DNA from: Membranipora membranacea
Taxonomy: Eukaryota > Bryozoa > Gymnolaemata > Cheilostomatida > Membraniporidae
Direction: 5' to 3'
Length of the DNA stretch: 64,000 nucleotides
NCBI GenBank assembly: GCA_914767715.1
Contig: OU612069.1
Location: forward strand, 22,379,387 to 22,443,386
Position 1 is the stretch's first letter. Each line of letters starts with the position of its first letter. This document shows, piece after piece, positions 13,468 through 25,500 of this stretch. The position numbers and the translations under genes are program-made. The notes below the pieces were generated by a model. That model worked only from the letters and a program-made list of their open reading frames with translations, had not been told where the DNA came from and made no database searches.

Positions 13468-13755
13468 CACAGAATTAAATTCTTTTCTTAGAATGGAAAT
13501 AGTATCATAACATCATGCAGTTAGAACACTTAACACAGGGGCTCATCTATAATTGATCTGATTGGCTGTCCCTACTAGCATGAATTATATAGCCTGGAAA
13601 ATCAACTTCTTTACAAAACTGCAGACAGTAATAAAATGCCTTCAACGTCGATGATTTGGGCTTTTCCAGAATGCTACTGGGGACTGGCTATTTTTGCAAG
13701 CCCATTGTTTGGCAAAAGAAAGCTAATGATGCTATTCCAGATATGGAATTCAATG
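13468..13755. mobile_element. hAT-like MITE, copy 1
   Basis: A 288-bp non-coding element with termini CACAGAATT...AATTCAATG and 8-bp flanking repeats GTATATTG (13460-13467) and GTATCTTG (13756-13763), 7 of 8 identical. It is about 80% similar by eye to the copy at 45267-45553. Short imperfect CA-starting terminal repeats with an 8-bp duplication are typical of hAT transposons. No transposase is present, so it is non-autonomous. Confidence 0.85.
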
Positions 13756-13763
13756 GTATCTTG

Positions 13764-15410
13764 TAAAACTGGACTGGTAAGTTTTGTAATGGTTGCATGC
13801 AGAGAATAAGTTTACTTACACTTACAGTTCTATTTCAGAATATATCCTAAATATCTAAATATTAGAGAGCTGCTGCTTCATTTACCGTGATTTACCATTT
13901 AAAGTGATGGCAGTATGAGGCAAATGAGATTCTTGAGACAGCAGTTTCAAGAGGATCCAATTAAGGAAGCAAGGGAAATATTTTTTTTGTTAAAATAATT
14001 TATATTTGGGCAGCTGTGGTGTGATTGTATTGTTATGATTGGCCAGTCGAATTTTCGGAGCAAGCTGATTGGCTGATAAATTACTGACCAATGTATGAAA
14101 AGTGTCAGGCAACTCCCGCTAATATGAATATTCTCATTCCCATAGTTTTGCTGTAATTTCTTGTGATCTTGGGATACAGAAAACATGCTTATTAAGTCAG
14201 TAAGTGATGTACTGGTAAAAAAACTTTAAATGTTTAATTGACTCTGATGGTGAAGCTTTGTCACTCTATATCAGGGAGCAGATATATAGCCAGAAGACTT
14301 CCCAGCCGGCACAACTCATGAATCTAACCATGTTAGAGACTGAACTACGTCTGCCTAATGTGGCAATTTGACACTCTAGTATGTTGAAATGGTGCATTTC
14401 AGTAGATATTGTTATGATATATAAACTGCCTCTGCTACAACATTCAACATACAGAGATTCAACATACAGTGGTGCGCGTACCACTGCTCAACACACAGGT
14501 CTTCAGCTCCTCCTCATGGCCGGCCCCAGCAGCATGAAGCCACCCCTGTGTGTTGATGAGCATCTCAATCAATCTCATTGACCCCTCAGTGCATTTTGTA
14601 AGTTTCGGTGGTGTGACATAATTGGTGTGTTTACGCTGTTGCGCAACCAGGGAGGCTGCCAACTCGTCATTGTTTCAGTGCAATAATGTTCGCCCCATCA
14701 CTCTAAGCCAAACCAGTGCAGGGAGGTTTGCTTTCCATCAACTCATCGGCGCAACATCGCAAATCGTCAAGGCACCCACCCCTCGTGCCATAGTTCACTA
14801 CTCAAATTCACCACATTGAGCATAGTACAACTCATACACAAGTCAGAGAGATGACTTGTTTGCGCTACAGCCAGTGGGCTGACTGTGATCTCCTGTCTTG
14901 CTCTGCCTGCCTTTTATGCGATGGCCAAGCTTTTAATCCTATGTTTGTAATGCCTTAGATCTAACTCAGACTCAATTTGCTTTTTCACCCTGCAGAGATT
15001 AAACTACTTTTATTTGAGTATTAAAGGCATAATCCCCACTTAGCCTTCTACCCCCAGCAGTTTGCTAATCATCACTTAATCCCCTCAATCTAATCCTTAC
15101 AAGGATTATAAACAAGTGAATTGTATATATCGTAACCATGCAATTTCTTGACAGCAAAAATACACGCAATATTTCATAGCGCAGTATGTATTTTAGTTGA
15201 TTCTAATTATGATTTATATACCAATATTATATATCAATAAGCATTAAGGGGTGTATATTACTCATAGTGCCGGTTTCAGTCCATGATTGATGATGCAATC
15301 ACACTTAATGAGATTCTTTTTAAAAAAAGTCCATCGTTCCATACACTGGTAGCAAGCTCTTATTATGACAAATTATATGCATCCATTTTTCGCAACACTT
15401 AATGTTTGTG
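13764..15410. other. Intergenic DNA, no gene recognised
   Basis: Short open frames without recognisable domains. Nothing here was supported on either strand as an exon series or named element. Confidence 0.4.
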
Positions 15411-15418
15411 ATAGCTAA

Positions 15419-15420
15419 TA

Positions 15421-15451
<31 letters not shown>
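15419..15451. repeat. (AATC)n microsatellite
   Basis: Eight AATC units following 'gctaataa'. This kind of tetranucleotide tail is common at 3' ends of LINE or SINE copies, so it may mark the tail of an unrecognised element on the left. Confidence 0.8.
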
Positions 15452-15738
15452 GAGTAGGCCCAATAGACCATTTGACTTCCTCTTTAATAAGAGAACTGTC
15501 TACATTTCAACTACTGTAATTACTATTAAACTACGACTTCAATAATCACTCTAGAAATTTTTTATAGTTCTCTGTTAGGCAGAGAGGCTTTTGACAAACT
15601 TTTAACTGAAGTGTCAGCCAGCCAGCCAAAAGACTTGCCAAGGAGAGACTATAACTCCAACAACCTCGTCTGCCCTTTCTACAATCAATTAACGTTGACA
15701 AAATACCAAGGGTATTAAACGAAAATCACCTGTTGACC

Positions 15739-16220
15739 CTGTGTTCTGATACATTTCAAATAATAGGAGAGGGTGCTGGGGGCTGGAACAATCAACAATG
15801 AAAGCTCCCCGAGTGGGACTCGAACCCACAACTCCTGCGGCACTAATCGCCTGGCAGTGAATAGCAAGCGCGCTATCTCACCATCCCCAAAAAAGAATGG
15901 GTCGATGGCGCTAATTAGATAGCCCGCTATTCACTACTCGGAGTTGTATTCTCTCATCCCACAGCACATTCCAATCCACCATTGCCACCCTATGAAACAC
16001 AGCGTACGTGTTAGGGTTATTGACCTTACATGGCCCATTGCTAGGACCCCTTGTAGTAGGTTTAGCTGTCTTTCCACCTTGTCAACATGTCTTTCCATGC
16101 TGTCACATGTCTTTCCATGAGTCAGTCAGTAGACAAGTACACAGGAGAGGTATACATCCGAGGGTGCTTGGGGCTGGAACAATCAACAATGAACTGTGTT
16201 CTGATACATTTCAAATAATA
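15739..16220 (-). mobile_element. tRNA-headed SINE with rearranged partial copy
   Basis: The minus strand at 15892-15800 is tRNA-like, with a B box GGTTCGAGTCCCA and an upstream segment ending in 'gatagcgcgcttgctattc'. Two blocks occur twice in swapped order. 'ctgtgttctgatacatttca' is at 15739 and 16194, and 'ctggaacaatcaacaatgaa' is at about 15782 and 16173. A third diverged copy (ctggaacaaccaacattgaa plus an antisense B box) lies at 44816-44890. Confidence 0.6.
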
Positions 16221-16408
16221 TCCCTCTACTAAGGTTTTTAAATATCTTTGCTTTCATCGTCATCTCTCACCAGCCCATCCAATATCGGTTGTAATAAAAT
16301 GACTATTCTTTCAATTTTTTCCTTTTCATATGAAAACAATACTTCATTTCTTATTGTCCATATCATTCTGTATGTTTCAGCAATCACACTAAATATCTTC
16401 TTTTCTGT

Positions 16409-18240
16409 TCATTTGTCATGTCTCTTTGGACCTAATTCAAGGCAGAACAGCATCCTGCACTGTTCGTCATTGAGATAGTCGAATATCACGTCAATCTTTT
16501 TAAAACAATTCATTACCATCCTCCTCACAACTAAGAGTGATTTACAATAGTAGAAGAGGTGTTCTGCCGATTCTTTCACCTCTGGGCAGAACAAACAGTC
16601 GATTCTCACTCCTGGCATCTTATATTTAGCAATGAAGTATCCCATCTTAATCTCTTCGAGTGCTATCCTCCACATAAAATCAACATTTTTGATTGATATC
16701 AATCCGTCACCTCAGATTGTGAAAATCCTTCCCCTATAATTATCTTCATCAACTTCTTTGGGTACTCTAATATTGACATGATCCTCTTTTTCACATAGCA
16801 ATGCACAACTCTGATGCACCGGACACATGTTGAAACCCTATCCTCTCCAAACAATCCCACAACTTCCCCCTAAACCGATCAACCTCAATATACATTCCCC
16901 AGAGACTATAGCAATGTGAAGCTGAAATAGAGTATGTAGGAGATGCCATCCTCCGAGACCAGAGACCGAAAAAATAGGTAAAAAGTAAAAGCTCAATGAA
17001 CATGGTCTGTACAGATTATGCTCAAGAGGGATTGCTTGGCATTTTTCTCTAGGCCGTATCAAGCCCAAACCACCGTTCTCAATTGATGTCTCTATAGCCT
17101 TTCTGGCAATAACTGCTTTGCAGCCTTCGCCCCATATAAATTAAAAACCAACTTCCATATTACCTCTAAAACTTTATTGGTTGGCAGGTATACTCCTGAC
17201 ATATAATTCAACTGTGAAAAAAAACTGAGTTTGACAGGTAGTACCCTACCCCTCAAAGTTGAACCAAATCTAGCCAGACTTGATGTCTTATGCTTGATTT
17301 TTTTTGCAAAATTCTGTTCATATTAGCAGAGGTGACTATATCCCCTGCAGAGTGTCTGGAGAAAAACACACCGCACACTTTGATCTCCTCTGCTATCATC
17401 CCATCATAACTACTAGGTCTATATCTAGACAAACAAAGAATCTGGGTCTTATCTTGGTTTAACTGACTACCTTTTATTTCTGTAACCTTTTGAAAAAAGA
17501 AATGTTTTTCTTACGTCGGTTTCATATGCGCAAAAAATGACTAAGTCATCTGCATATGCAGATATCTAAACCTTTCCCCCTGGTACCTGGATACCATTTA
17601 CCCAATCATCTTTTATCAAAATTCTTAGAAAAAACTGAATATATAGAACATAGAGTGATGCTGATAATGAGCATCACTGCCTCATTCCTCTCTGGATTTC
17701 TAAGACATCTGAGAGCTGCCCACTCACAAATAGATCCTGCTGGTTGTAACTTTCCTGTAAGAGTTTTGACTAAACTTATAACTTTGCTGGGCAGCCTAAA
17801 ATATTCCATGGCAGCAAATTACACTTCATGAGAAACTAGATCGAAAGCTTTCTCTTTGTCCGGTGATACAATAAAACCGCTACATTCCACTTTCCGACTG
17901 AATTGACGACCTTTAACAGCACACAGTTGTTCGCTATCGTTGATGGTCTCTAATTGTGGCTGTACAAAAACTTCATTTATATACTTCATCAACATTTTAT
18001 AATCGGTGTTGAGAAGAGAGATAGGCCTCTGATAGCAAGGTCAACCTTATCTCCTTCCTTCTGTGTAAGCACAGTTACAGCTTCTGTCATTGATTGATGT
18101 ATCATCGTTACCATTGATGTATTCAAAGAGCTGTATTAATTAGGAAACAATGTCTTCAAAAATACTTTGTAAAACTCAACAGGGCCTTGGCTCTTGTTAG
18201 ACGCAATTTCAGAAACTAAGTTCCTCAACCTGTCAGCCCT
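16409..18240 (-). pseudogene. Decayed L1/Tx1-like LINE, RT to C-terminal zinc-finger region
   Basis: Minus-strand conceptual translation, N- to C-terminal: ASNKSQGPVEFYK (near 18190), SLLNTDYKMLMKYI (near 18000), DKEKAFDLVSHE (near 17850), then AYADDLVIF (17524-17565), which is the RT catalytic YxDD. The C-terminal part has a C-x2-C...H-x4-C knuckle (CLFCPEVKESAEHLFYYC) inside a 97-residue open frame at 16409-16702. These match the order seen in L1/Tx1-type LINE reverse transcriptases. Stops and frameshifts show that it is dead. The upstream end joins a 42-bp tandem repeat at about 18240. Confidence 0.85.
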
Positions 18241-18580
18241 GGTTTCGAGCCCTGGGAAGCTGGGTGCACCAGTAGGGCCCCAGCCCTTCAGGGCGTGTAT
18301 TGGTTTCGAGCCATGGGAGGCTGGGCGCGCCAGAAGGGCCCCAGCCCTTCGGGGCGTGCCCTGGTTTCGAGGCCCCACTTTCCCTGCTGCTTCTTTAGTC
18401 TCTGGTTTAGAGGCCCCACTATCCCCTGCTGCTTCTTTAGTCCCTGGTTTCGAGGCACCACTTTCCCCTGCTGCTTCTTTACTCCCTGGCTTCGTTGCCC
18501 CACTTTCCCCTGCTGCTTCTTTAGTCCCTGGTTTCGAGGCCCCACTTTCCCCTGCTGCTTCTTTAGTCCCTTGAAGCTAA
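18240..18580. repeat. 42-bp tandem repeat abutting the LINE
   Basis: Five units of about 42 bp with the core 'cccctgctgcttctttagt' and 'ggtttcgaggccccact', preceded by two diverged GC-rich units of about 60 bp. It is GC-richer than its surroundings and open in more than one frame, which follows from the period being divisible by three. I do not regard it as a gene. Confidence 0.85.
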
Positions 18581-18630
18581 CAAAAATCATACACAATGCT
18601 GTTGGCATTTAGTGCAGCAGTCAGAGAAAT

Positions 18631-20256
18631 ATCCCAGCGGGCACCCGGACGTCCAATTGATGTCCGTTAGACGTCAGTTTGACGTTGATTTTAGGGTCCG
18701 AGGTGAAACGCTAATCAACATCCAGTTCGGGTTGATGATGGATGTCAGTTTGATGTCCAACTGATGTCAATATTAGAGAGATTTGGGGGTGATCTGACAT
18801 CAATATCAGGTCAATTTTCGCTCAGTTTAAGGTCAATATTGGGTCTATATATAGTCAATATTGGGTCAATTTTTTGTCAGTTTAGGACTATTATAGTGGC
18901 AATGGTTGCTACGAAAATTTCTTATTGACTAGTTGAATATTATTGGGTGAGAGGGGCAGGAGAGTGGGGCCCTCTGTATTTTACATCAGTGCCCTGCTGC
19001 CTGGCCACCTTAATTATGAAGGTAGCTATTCTTTGTGTTGTTTGACTGCATAGAAAAAATTCTATCAACCTATCTCACCAAACATTATTTCCAAATAGCG
19101 TCTTACCCGTTGCATTGCACATTACCAAAGATTTGAATAAGACAAAATTATATCCCATCTTTTGAGCATTCAAACTGGCAGGTTGATCTATATTACTCAT
19201 TACTCACGCGATTTCAACCCACATTTAGCCCAAATCATCAGTGAATAAACTTTGGTATGACCCATTTGATAAAATACATTATATCCTTTATCCTGACCAA
19301 CCACCTGGAAAACTAAAAAGTTTGGCCAAATCTTACCCAGTGATTCATGGTAATGTCAATAAGTGACTATCCTCATTGTCCAGGCCCCTTCACAAACTCC
19401 AAATATTAATGTGTGGTGAAAACCATCAGCTCTACAGTTTTATACAATCATAGATTGGACATTGGTATCTAGCCTTGAATAGCCATGATACTGACTGCCT
19501 CTGTCAATATGCTGACGTCAGACTGAAGTCCAACATTTGTTTTTTGTATTGAAGAGTAATCGCCAACTTCATTTTTGAATGTATTAGGCTAGGCTATGGT
19601 GAATAGCCCGCGACAGCTAAATCAGGTAGTACTAGATAAACAGTGCACCCGATGAGGTTTGAACCTGCGACCTTATGAGCCCATGTCAGCCGTACCCTAA
19701 CACTGAGCTATCCCTGATCCCTGAAGTCTGACATTGATGATGAAATATAGTCTAGTGTCTCCCTGATACTGACTACCTATGTCAAGAAGTCAAAGTCCAA
19801 TTGACGTCAGTTAGACATCGGACAATGATGTTGATCTCTAGTCTAGAGTCGCCATAATACTGACTGCTAAGGTCAAGATGCCGACGTCCAATTGATGACA
19901 GTTGGACATCGGACACTGGATGTTGATCTCTAGTCTAGATTCGCCCCAATACTGACTACTAAGGTCAAGATTCGACGTTCAATTGACGTCAGTTTGATGT
20001 CCGACACCGATGTTGATATCTAGCCCAAAATCAACCTGATACTGACTACCTATGTCGAGATGCCGATGTCCAATTGACGTCAGTTAGACGTTGATTACCA
20101 ATATCGGTATCTGACCCAAAATCAACCTCATATTGATGTCCGGATAAGGTTGATTTTGGGTCAGATACCGATATCGGTAATCAACGTCTAACTGACGTCA
20201 ATAACCTTATCCGGACGTCAATATGAGGTTGATATCGGTGACTTGCCTGCTGGGAT
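18631..20256. mobile_element. Terminal-inverted-repeat element built of about 91-bp tandem units
   Basis: The ends are ATCCCAGCGGGCA (18631-18643) and the complement of ATCCCAGCAGGCA (20244-20256), 12 of 13 matching. The interior is rich in GACGTC/CAATTGACGTC motifs. Tandem units start with 'tactgact' at 19767, 19858, 19950 and 20040. There is a near-perfect 54-bp palindrome arm pair at 20075-20128 and 20147-20200. No transposase frame is visible. A SINE is nested at 19537-19720. I cannot assign the superfamily. Confidence 0.75.
19537..19720 (-). mobile_element. Nested tRNA-headed SINE with target-site duplication
   Basis: 184 bp inserted into the tandem-unit array. The flanks 19523-19536 and 19721-19734 (ctgaagtcyracat) match at 12 of 14. 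On the minus strand a tRNA-like head at about 19715-19645 has an A box (GGGATAGCTCAGTGTTAGGG) and a B box (GCAGGTTCAAACCT). The opposite end is A-rich on that strand (T-rich 'ttgttttttgtatt' on the plus strand). Confidence 0.85.
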
Positions 20257-20494
20257 GCAGATGAGATATACAATATTTACCACTCACCTCACCCAAACAA
20301 GATGAATTGAAAGCAGTGTAGTGAATTAAGATCTGACTTCAGTTACACCGGCCAAACTCTTTGTCTCCTGTCCTGGATAATCCGAACAGAGTATATCATC
20401 CTGTTTAAGGCACGCCAGAACATCGACAAAATACTGGTCTATAAAGCCTTTTCGTTATCAAAACTTTGATGAACAGGACAATGTTTCAACCAGA

Positions 20495-20565
20495 AACTCG
20501 GAAAAAATGGGGATTGAACCCATATCGCCCTCTTCAACTGTCTACTGAGCCACGGGAATAATGTT
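20495..20565 (-). mobile_element. tRNA-like SINE head
   Basis: The minus strand reads GTGGCTCAGTAGACAG as an A-box-like segment and GGGTTCAATCCCCAT as a B box, ending in a short T run. The spacing between boxes is tRNA-like but the anticodon arm is poor. The body would lie to the left, about 20280-20495. Confidence 0.5.
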
Positions 20566-22584
20566 TGTGAAAGGCAGGAAAATTAGTGAGATGAGTATAT
20601 CATCTAATCCATCTTGTAGGTGAAGCTAAACTTTAGAGAATGGCGATCTAACCGCTCTGCCAAATGGCGACATTATGAGGACTGGTTACCTCAACAATAG
20701 AAGCTACAGATATGCACTGCTGGCTAATATGCAAGCTAAACACCAGCTGGTATGAATAGTTTACAAGGAAAAGCTAATCTTATTTATAATCTCTTAGCTT
20801 GCTTATTGCTTATTGCTCATTGCTTCATCTTCAACTTCATAACCTATGTAATTGCTTTTTTTCAAATAATGAAATCTAGTCATGTAACTCAAATTGAAAG
20901 GTATGCCATTGTTTTGAGACAGATTTTTTGTCATCTATTGATATTCAAGATATCATATTCAAGGTTTTGTACAGTGTATATGTTTTTGATTTCAATGATA
21001 GCCTGTTTAAAACAGCTAACAAAATAATATTTGATGGTAAGCCTAATATTAGGCGCCCCTTTCTTAACCTGCCTGCAGGCCTCTAACAATGTTGTGTCAG
21101 TTCAGGATTGTCGACTAAATATCATCAGAGTTTAAGTTGACACCAGTGGTGATCATATGAGAACCCTGATCGCGTCAGTTGTGTGTTGTATGATAGTTGA
21201 TTTAGATACCGCGGAACTCATGACCAATCAAACATTAAAATTATACATTTAAATAAATCGCGTGAAAACACAAACAACACTAATCTGTAAAAAATAGCAC
21301 ATTATTGAAATTTTTGCAGTTTTAGATAACAAAACATTAAACATAATATTTGATAATACAAGTTATACAATTCTTGAATATATAATACACTGATACATGT
21401 ATATGAGTAAAAATGTGAACTCTAAATATAATGGTGAACAAATATTGAATTACATTATAAACCGCGAAATCTCTGATATAGTGACCTAGATCGCAGTGCT
21501 GTTTTTGATTTTGATTTGATCTGCCTGCATATCGATGTTCTACCAATGGCCGTGCCGGTATGTGGCATGTGAGTGTCATCAGATTGAACTTTGTTTGTAT
21601 AACAGAGACAAAGTGAGCTGAGCAGGGCACTGATATCTTCGACACCGCTAACTGCTTGGCGCTAATCACTGTTGGCTTGGTTTGGTAGCATTACTCATAG
21701 ACAGAGGGTCTGGTATTTCTCCAGCTTTTAATGTTGATTTGTTGTCCCCCCTACATCGAACTGACAGGAAAGGTATGTGAATATCTGAAAAAAAAGCTAA
21801 AGCATTGGTAGATATACCTCATCCTATCTCTCTCTTTAAAGTTGGGCAGTGGATGTTTCCATGCTAAGTGTTTTAGGGGATACACCTCTCAGTGGTATTG
21901 ATAATGGCTTTGATTAATTCATCAGAGCTGTAAGGTCTCATAGAAGAATGTTTTGGAATGTTTAAAATTCAACTTTTCGCAGTTTAAATTTTTCTCTTGC
22001 CAATTTGTCATTAATTTGAGGAAACCTCCTCTCCATCTTCGACGGATCGTCTAAAATTAATTTAGCAGAAGGTTTGCAATATCTAGTTTAGTTAATATGA
22101 TGAAACCTCCTTTAGGTATTTTGGAGGGTATGCAATAAACCTTTCACTAGTTTTCTATCTTGTGTTCTCAAGCTATTTGGAGAAAATCTCCAAATCTTTG
22201 GAGAGTTTAATTAATAAATGTGTACGTTGGCTAAGTTTAAAAATAACTCTGAAGGAGATGTGAGTTATCCCACCCCAACAAGGAGGTAGGTAACTCCCAT
22301 TTGTTTACATGGTAGACCAATCAGGATGCTCAAATTCCCCCTATTCATTTTCATGTTAAATCTATAACCATTGGCTTGTGTATTGACCTTGACATCCACA
22401 TTATTCACTTGAATCTTAATGTCACATTTTGTTGAAAGGAGGAATGACTAAATCATACCCCTGTAGCAATCACAGAACTTGGCTAAACTTACTATTCATG
22501 AGTTTCTGAGAAGAAGAATCTTTTTGCAAAGCATTCATTATTATTAAAGAAGAGTACAAAGGAGCGATTGACTACTCAGTAACA
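20566..22584. other. Upstream region of LMW-PTP paralog 2
   Basis: No exon or named element was recognised. The promoter of the downstream phosphatase should lie near the right end of this stretch, but I see no defensible TATA or initiator element. Confidence 0.4.
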
Positions 22585-25500
22585 ATGTCTAAGAGTGTAC
22601 TGTTTGTGTGCCTTGGTAAGCTTAAAGACTTAGAGGGATGCAAACTCTAGCTGACTTCTGCTAGATTAGGCCTAAAACAGAGTGACCACTACCTCACAGC
22701 CAGTCACATGCATTGCAAACATATTATAATTATTATAAATCAAGTTATTATGAAGAGATATTGTTCTGAATAAGAGCATAAGAAAACATTCCAACTTTCC
22801 CTAGAATTTCTGTTTTGTTGTTCAGCTACAGAGTCCTACCAACCAAGGAGTTAGACTAGAGAACTCACTCATTGGTTGGTCCTACCAACCTTCTTTTGCG
22901 TGTCTGCACATTAAACTGTGGTAGTATAAAACCCTCTTAACAGACAAAAGTATGTGTCACCACCTAACATACCCCACCAGAGTCTGTCTGTTATGTGTGA
23001 TGGATACAGTGATCAGTAATTTGTAGTAAACTCTATTTTATTTATCAAAAGGTAACATTTGTCGATCACCTTTGGCTGAATCTGTCATGAATAAAGTGGT
23101 CAGTGATGCAGGATCTGCTTCTGAGGTAGGTGTTGCCAACATAAAATAAAAGCATGTAAGTCCCAGGGGCCAATGCATGGGCCCCTGGGACTTTCATGTC
23201 TTTACTTTGCCAATGTCCACTATCAACCACCCAAAAAACACCAAACAGGGTAAGACACAAAAATTTTTTTTTGTACAACCCACCTTGAAATCTCTCACAC
23301 TAACTCACTCCTCCTTCCTCTTTCATTTGCTTCAGGTTTGAAGTTTCTAGCACAAACAGAGCTGAGTTTATGGACCAGAGAAAAAAGATGCCTCTACAAA
23401 ATTCACAAAATCTGAGTAGGCTGAAATGACTGCATGAGTATTGACATCCCCACATGATTATTGTACTTTTTTATTTATTTTACTAAATTGGTTCTTTTTA
23501 TACTCATATATGATTTTTCATAGTTTATTAGAAGCTTAAAAATTAATGAATATAATTTAGAACTAATTTAGTGAAATGAAAAAAAAAGTACAATAATCAT
23601 GTGGGGATGTCAATACTCATGCAGCCATTTCAGTCTACTCGGATTTTGTGAATTTTGTAGAAGCATCTTTTTTCTCTAGTCCATAAAGTCAGCTCTGTTT
23701 GTGCTAGAAACTTCAAACCTGAAGCAAATGAAAGAGGAAGGAGGAGTGATGTAGTGTGAGAGATTTCAAGGTAGGTTGTAAAAAAATACTTTCTTTGTGT
23801 CTTACCCTGTTTGGTGTTTTTTGGGTGGTTGATAGTGGACATTGGCAAAGTAAAGAATGTTAGTCCCAGGGGCCAATGGGCCAATGCACTCATGTTTTAA
23901 ATTAAGCGGCCTTGCCAATAATTGTGTAATTCATGGGTTTAATATTAGTGGTCAAATTTGATGATTGAATTTCCGTTGCGTTATCTGCTTTCACTTATAA
24001 GCTACATGTATGACGCAATGAATATATCGCATATACATAATAAGCAATGAATATAAAGCTATAGATATGACAATGTATTTATAGCGATGTATATCATGAT
24101 AATGAGCAGTCATTTAAAAATTTGCCAATATGATAAGCAAAATAAATACTTACCAAATTATGATAAGCAAAATGGTGATTAAAAGAAAATTTATATCATA
24201 TACAAAAAACGGTTTGCATCTAAGTTTGGTTCTTGAAGAGCCGAGCCTGTGGATTGTATAAATTTGTTTGGTGTTTTTACTTTGTTTGTACTCATGAAGT
24301 GATACTAATCTTATTCTGTTTTATTTACAGTGGACTATAGATAGCTGTGGCACCGGAGCTTATCACATCGGTGACTCACCAGATAGCAGAGGTCAGGCTC
24401 AGATGAAACAACACGGACTCACAACCAATCACAAGGCCAGGAAGGTTTGTATGAATATGTCCATCCCCCTCACCTCGACCTAACACTTACTTAATGACTG
24501 AACCCTGGGTCTTGTATACTCGTAACTAGTTTTGAGTGCTCTAATCTGCTTGGGGTACTGTTGGTGGTATACCGATGTCAACCACATCTCAATCACATCC
24601 AATCACAGGTGGGATGCAGAAAATTATGGATTGCCACTGCCAGCTACCCAGACAAAGTTCAAGTCCTTAATCTAATCTGTAGGTAGTTACTTAGTAAGGC
24701 TTAATGAGGCAGAAAACGAAGCATAGTAGATGCATTAAGTACAGATAGGAAAGAGTAAATTGGCAACATTTCCAAATTGCGGAAGTTTTGCTATCAATCA
24801 CTAGGGATGGTATCGACAGAATAAACGCTCACAAACTTCCCAATGCTCGTTAGCTAAGCGACCCTCTTCACCTCTCCTATGGTCCAAGCTGTGATAGCAA
24901 TCACATTTCTTGCCTCATCATGTATGCCTAAGTTTTACAGTACATTGTTGTTGCTGCTCCCATGTTAAACTATGACATGTCCCGAGTAGCGTAAAGCCCA
25001 ACAAATTGTTTTGGTTTTAAACAATCAAAATCATGCATGAACTGTTTATACGCCAGACTCTGCAATCAATTCCTTTGAAAATATATGTTATGTAGTAGCA
25101 TCGAGTCTTCGCAATTCTTATCCATGTGGTGTTGGTTATTTATTCTGTAGCTATGCACAGAGGACTTTGAGAAGTTTGATTATATATTTGGCATGGATGA
25201 TGAAAACATCAGGTATGATAAAGATACTAGATAAACCTCTAGTAGTGTTTCTTTCAAACTCCCGTCCATCTAATGGATTGGCTCACTTTTGCCCAACCCA
25301 GCAAATGTTAGTGAAAGTTTAAGGGTGACTTGGAGTGTTAGATAGCACTAAAGCATGAGGTTAAGGTTAGCTAGCCTTTCAGATAGTTCTTTCAAGCATT
25401 CCCGATATGGTTATTCTTTCCTCCTACCAATACGTTAACTCCTGTATGTTACATGCTAGAAACTCACAGGCCCTCAACAGAGATTCTTTTGCAGTTATAA

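Noticed and set aside
14266-14822. Possible gene in overlapping open frames on both strands
   Set aside because: Frames of 65-72 residues only, with no recognisable domain, conserved motif or consistent splice pattern.
18194-18612. Coding gene in the 42-bp repeat region (open frames on both strands)
   Set aside because: The period is divisible by three, so several frames stay open. No recognisable protein or exon context, and it abuts a dead LINE.
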